From Curtobacterium sp. MR_MD2014 (GTDB lineage: Bacteria; Actinomycetota; Actinomycetes; Actinomycetales; Microbacteriaceae), in NCBI RefSeq assembly GCF_000772085.1, contig NZ_CP009755.1:3348001-3412000 (forward strand): a DNA stretch of 64,000 bases, in the 5' to 3' direction. Positions 61,092 to 64,000 of this stretch are shown here, in pieces. Below the pieces are notes generated by a model. It was not told where the DNA came from, ran no database searches, and worked only from the letters and a program-made list of their open reading frames with translations. The position numbers and the translations under genes were made by a program. Each line of letters opens with the position of its first letter. The first letter of the stretch is position 1.

Positions 61092-61571
61092 GTGGGCGAC
61101 GACGATGAGCAGCAGTCACGAACGGAGTCGTCCGTCGTGGACGCGTCGGTCGTCGGGCTCGGCATCGTGCTCCGCTCCCTCGCGCCCGCGCTCGAGCAGG
61201 TGACGCTGCAGCAGTACCGGATCCTCGTCCTCCTGGCCACGCGTGGGCCGCTGCGGGCCGGGGACCTGGCCGTCGAGCTCGGGCTGCTCCCCTCCGGCAT
61301 CACCCGGATGGTCGACCGTCTTGTCCGCGACGGGTGGGTGACCCGGAGGACGTCCGGTCGCGAGGTCCTGGTCACCGCCGGTGAGGACGCCCTCGCGCTC
61401 GTCGAGCACGTGCTGGCGCGTCGGGCCGTCGAGTTCCGGGCGGCGCTGCGCCGGATGACCCCCGAGGAGCGGTCCGCAGTGCGCACGGCGGCGGACGCGC
61501 TGGCACGCACCGCGATCGCGGACCCGGTGCTGGACGCACAGCTCCTGCTCGCCACCCCACCCGGACGGTGA
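61092..61571 (+). CDS. MarR-family transcriptional regulator
   Basis: A 159-residue regulator: LQQYRILVLLATRGPLRAGDLAVELGLLPSGITRMVDRLVRDGWVTR and a short wing (TSGREVLVTAAG-like, here VTAGEDAL). A TAGGCT -10 (61080-61085) overlapping the end of the preceding gene ends 6 nt before the GTG, so it is leaderless with its own promoter. The target is unknown. It abuts the GNAT gene. Confidence 0.88.
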   Translation: MGDDDEQQSRTESSVVDASVVGLGIVLRSLAPALEQVTLQQYRILVLLATRGPLRAGDLAVELGLLPSGITRMVDRLVRDGWVTRRTSGREVLVTAGEDALALVEHVLARRAVEFRAALRRMTPEERSAVRTAADALARTAIADPVLDAQLLLATPPGR

Positions 61572-61594
61572 TCCCCGGGTCGTACCGTGGAGGC

Positions 61595-62149
61595 GTGACG
61601 ATCACGCTGACCAGGACCGACCCGCAGGGCGCCGACCGGGAGGCCCTGGTCACCTTCCACACGTCTGCCCGCTTCCCCTTCCACGTCCGTCCGCAGCCCA
61701 CCCGCGTCGACCTGGATCGCGCGATCGACCGCGGTGCGTTCCGCGACGACGAGCACGACTCGTGGTGGCTCGACGACGAGCGGCTCGGACGCGTCGGGCT
61801 GGTCGTCCTCGAGGACCTGCAGGACCCGGCACCACTGCTCGACCTGCGGCTCGCCCCGGCGTTCCGTGGGCAGGGACTCGGGGTGCCGGCGCTCCGAGCG
61901 GTGACCGACCACGTGTTCCGCACCATGCCCGACGTGACGCGCTTCGAGGGGCAGACGCGCGAGGACAACACCGCGATGCGACGCGTGTTCCTGCGCGCCG
62001 GGTGGGTGCAGGAGGCGCACTACCGGGAGTCGTGGCCGGTCGAGGGCGGAGCACCACTGGCATCGGTGGCGTACGGCGTGCTCCGGCGGGACTGGGAGAC
62101 GGGTCGGGTGACGACGTTCGCGTGGGACGCCGTCACGCTCGACGACTGA
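61595..62149 (+). CDS. GNAT-family N-acetyltransferase
   Basis: A 184-residue enzyme: LDLRLAPAFRGQGLGVPALRAVTDHVF is the acetyl-CoA loop, and FEGQTREDNTAMRRVFLRAGWVQEAHYRESWP is the downstream strand/helix of RimJ/L-like GNATs. The substrate is unknown. The GTG at 61595 is chosen because GGAGG and a TACCGT -10 (61583-61588) precede it. A GTG at 61568 overlapping the MarR stop is an alternative that would make the pair translationally coupled. Confidence 0.87.
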   Translation: MTITLTRTDPQGADREALVTFHTSARFPFHVRPQPTRVDLDRAIDRGAFRDDEHDSWWLDDERLGRVGLVVLEDLQDPAPLLDLRLAPAFRGQGLGVPALRAVTDHVFRTMPDVTRFEGQTREDNTAMRRVFLRAGWVQEAHYRESWPVEGGAPLASVAYGVLRRDWETGRVTTFAWDAVTLDD

Positions 62150-62154
62150 CCGAG

Positions 62155-62211
62155 GAGTCGTCGCGATCAGCCCGACTCGTCGCGATCAGCCCGACTCGTC
62201 ACGATCAGGAC
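62155..62211. repeat. 19-bp tandem repeat reaching into a stop codon
   Basis: Three units (62155-62173, 62174-62192, 62193-62211), with consensus GACTCGTCGCGATCAGCCC. The third contains the stop codon of the minus-strand gene at 62205. It fills the whole convergent gap. Confidence 0.88.
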
Positions 62212-62561
62212 GGCTCGTCGACCAGGGCGGTGAACCGACTGCCGACGCCGTACACGAGGTGCCGCGTCGTCCCGGCCGCGGGCGGCGGCACCTCGTCGTG
62301 GTCGTCGCACACGAGCAGCGTCCAGTCCGGCCACCACTTCTTCGGCCGCTCCTGCTCGGAGAACCCGCAGACGGCGCACTCCAGGTGCGTCCAGACCTTC
62401 TTCGTCCCCGTGCGGTTGCCCCGGGACTGCACCAGCCAGGCGGGCGGGTCCTGCTCGATGCGCTCGAGCTCGGCCTCGCCGATGTGCGACGGGATGCCGT
62501 GACGAGCGGCCATCTCGAGGGGGATGTCGAGCCGGATCGCGGCGTCACGGCGGGAGAGCAT
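62205..62561 (-). CDS. Small protein with zinc-ribbon-like Cys motif
   Basis: A 118-residue protein. The N-terminus (SRRDAAIRLDIPLEMAARHG) is helical; LECAVCGF and LLVCDDHDE give a C-x2-C and C-x2-H set that could bind zinc. I do not recognise a named family. A TACCCT -10 (62568-62573, minus strand) ends 6 nt before the ATG. Its end is formed by the last unit of a tandem repeat. Confidence 0.7.
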   Translation of the reverse strand: MLSRRDAAIRLDIPLEMAARHGIPSHIGEAELERIEQDPPAWLVQSRGNRTGTKKVWTHLECAVCGFSEQERPKKWWPDWTLLVCDDHDEVPPPAAGTTRHLVYGVGSRFTALVDEPS

Positions 62562-62652
62562 CCGTCCAGGGTAGGTCGTCCCGAGGTGTGCGGATGCGCC
62601 GGTTCCCGCGTCGCCACCCGGCCACCCGGGTCATCCGCGCGGCGGATCTTGC

Positions 62653-62668
62653 CTGAACCCCCGTTCAG
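62653..62668. promoter_or_regulatory. Palindrome CTGAAC-CCCC-GTTCAG
   Basis: A perfect 6-bp-arm inverted repeat in the 245-bp region between the Cys-motif gene and the surface protein, 92 bp before the latter's ATG/GTG. Possible operator or small hairpin. Confidence 0.35.
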
Positions 62669-62806
62669 CCCACGGTGGAACGACCGGTGCTGACCGGGAC
62701 TTTCCCGTCTGCCCCTCGGGCGGGGGACCAGCCGCGCGCCCGGGATCCTCCTACTCTGCGCGAACCGACAGATTCCCGTTCTGTCACCTGACCCCTGGGG
62801 GAACCC

Positions 62807-64000
62807 GTGCGCCGTAGCACCTCCACCGCCCGACGCGCCTGCGCCGTCGGCACGACCATCGCCCTCGTCGGCCTCACGACCGGCCTCGGCATCATGACCG
62901 CGACGTCGGCCTCCGCCGTCGAGCCGACGACGAGCACCGCCGTCGCGGACGGCGGGACCACGTCGACCGACGCCCCGAGCACCGACACCCCGAGTACCGA
63001 CGCGCCGAGCACGGAGGCACCCGCGACGGGGACCCCGACCTCGGACGCCCCCGCCGCCGATGCACCGTCGACGGCTGCTCCCACGACCGACGCCCCCGCC
63101 ACCGAGACACCCGCCACCGACGCGCCGACCCCGTCCGAGGGCGACGAACCGACCGGCTCCTCGACGACCGCCGACCGCCCCGCGGCCGCCGGCACCGTGA
63201 CGATCGACGGCGTCGCCGCGGTCGGGTCGAAGCTCACTGCCGAGCCCTCGGGCTTCACCGCCCCGACGAACCTCAGCTACTCGTGGACCGTCGACGGCAC
63301 GTCCGTCAGCCAGGGCCAGAGCTACGTGGTGAAGCCCACCGACGCCGGCAAGGTCGTCATGGTCGCCGTCACGAACACGCAGGGCGGGATCGCCGTCGAG
63401 TCCGAGTCGGCCCAGACCGACCCGATCACGCAGGCCCCGGTCTTCGTCGACGAGGACGGCGAGCCGGTCACCGACGGCATCACGACCGAGGGCGACCTGA
63501 CCCTCACCGCGACCGCGGGCGAGGCGTTCTCGTACACCTTCCGCGCGATCGGCTCGCCGAAGCCCGTGCTCGCCCTCGACTTCTACAACACCGAGGACGG
63601 CGAGGACGCGGACGGCTGGACCCCGGCCGACCAGCTGCCCGAGGGGATCTCGTTCGACCCGGCGACCGGCGTGCTCAGCGGGACGACCGTCGATGCCTCG
63701 TACTGGGACTTCGCCGTCACCGCGACGAGCGGGACCGAGACCGTGACGCAGACCGTCGAGCTCGACGTGCAGGCCGCCGCACCGGTCGGGCTCGAGGCGA
63801 CCGCGGTCGACCGCGCCGACTTCATCGACTACGCGAAGGCCGGCTTCCCGGTCGGCTGGTTCGACGACGAGGCGACGAAGAAGGCCGGCTCGCTCCGGTC
63901 CTGGATCATCAAGGCCGACGGGTCGGTCGTCACCGAGCACACCGACTGGGAGCAGACGCCCTTCGGCGGGTCGGAGTTCATCGACGAGGTCCCCGGCGGC
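62807..64000 (+). CDS. Large secreted surface protein with Ig-like domains, N-terminal fragment
   Basis: The open frame continues past the right edge; 398 codons are visible. A signal peptide (basic start, hydrophobic 12-32, cleavage near ASA) is followed by a Thr/Ala/Pro/Asp repeat linker (TDAP-like units, about 45-115). Then comes a beta domain (VTIDGVAAVGSKLTAEPSG, SYSWTVDG, typical of bacterial Ig-like repeats) and a He_PIG-like domain (LPEGISFDPATGVLSGTTV). It is likely a cell-surface or secreted adhesin-type protein; no anchor is visible yet. GTG start with GGGGGAA upstream. Confidence 0.82.
   Translation, partial: MRRSTSTARRACAVGTTIALVGLTTGLGIMTATSASAVEPTTSTAVADGGTTSTDAPSTDTPSTDAPSTEAPATGTPTSDAPAADAPSTAAPTTDAPATETPATDAPTPSEGDEPTGSSTTADRPAAAGTVTIDGVAAVGSKLTAEPSGFTAPTNLSYSWTVDGTSVSQGQSYVVKPTDAGKVVMVAVTNTQGGIAVESESAQTDPITQAPVFVDEDGEPVTDGITTEGDLTLTATAGEAFSYTFRAIGSPKPVLALDFYNTEDGEDADGWTPADQLPEGISFDPATGVLSGTTVDASYWDFAVTATSGTETVTQTVELDVQAAAPVGLEATAVDRADFIDYAKAGFPVGWFDDEATKKAGSLRSWIIKADGSVVTEHTDWEQTPFGGSEFIDEVPGG

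Overview
The window is a chromosomal segment of a very GC-rich actinobacterium. The gene set fits a plant- or soil-associated Microbacteriaceae member, perhaps Curtobacterium-like: monomeric isocitrate dehydrogenase, XRE/MmyB-type regulators, DUF3817, DUF4126 and DUF2254 proteins, and a microbial rhodopsin with retinal synthesis. That placement is inference from gene content; there is no rRNA marker here. I found no tRNA, rRNA, CRISPR array, insertion sequence or prophage. Genes are packed on both strands, many in operons joined by 4-nt ATGA/GTGA overlaps, and no gene-free stretch exceeds 300 bases.

Layout. 1-2.9 kb: partial FAD oxidoreductase, an Abi-like HEPN protein, small unknowns and an acetyltransferase. 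2.9-6.7 kb: a complete four-gene osmoprotectant ABC importer. 7-16.6 kb: DUF6197-like protein, phosphotransferase, TetR, GAF-phosphatase plus ThuA-like pair, DUF3817, isocitrate dehydrogenase, M23 peptidase. 16.8-24.6 kb: CNNM transporter, XRE regulator, a zinc-finger (EF-G-binding-type) gene behind a peptide-encoding structured leader, a urate-breakdown fusion gene (uraD-uraH) with a urate/xanthine permease, and an aldo/keto reductase. 24.6-37.8 kb: small enzymes, a PadR-ABC exporter operon, SGNH hydrolase, PQQ-type sugar dehydrogenase lipoprotein, an XRE-MFS operon, oxidoreductases. 37.8-51.1 kb: DUF2254, BCCT transporter, SDR/MerR divergent pair, Nei glycosylase, ArsC, CopC/Nudix/VanZ operon, and a DUF4097-response regulator-kinase operon. 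51.2-54.5 kb: TasA-like protein, SipW-like signal peptidase and a LamG protein, with a divergent MarR. 54.6-61.1 kb: TerC, then an overlapping operon of rhodopsin, lycopene cyclase, Brp/Blh retinal-forming dioxygenase and AI-2E family transporter, with a divergent orphan response regulator. 61.1-64 kb: MarR, GNAT, a small Cys-rich protein and the start of a large surface protein.

Three window-wide patterns stand out. First, about twelve copies of a palindrome with nearly constant outer arms (GGACGGGAGG / CCTCCCGTCC) and a covarying upper stem; nearly all follow genes, so they look like a family of terminators or REP-like elements. Second, at least 23 genes have a TANNNT -10 element ending 6-7 nt before the start codon, which predicts leaderless mRNAs and settles many start choices. 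Third, short tandem duplications of 13-30 bp repeatedly span or abut stop codons.

How the genes may work together: stress and surface life dominate. Osmolyte import (OpuC-type and BCCT), light-driven proton pumping with its own retinal supply, a predicted secreted fibre system with a dedicated signal peptidase, envelope-stress signalling, arsenate and copper handling, and purine/urate use all occur here.
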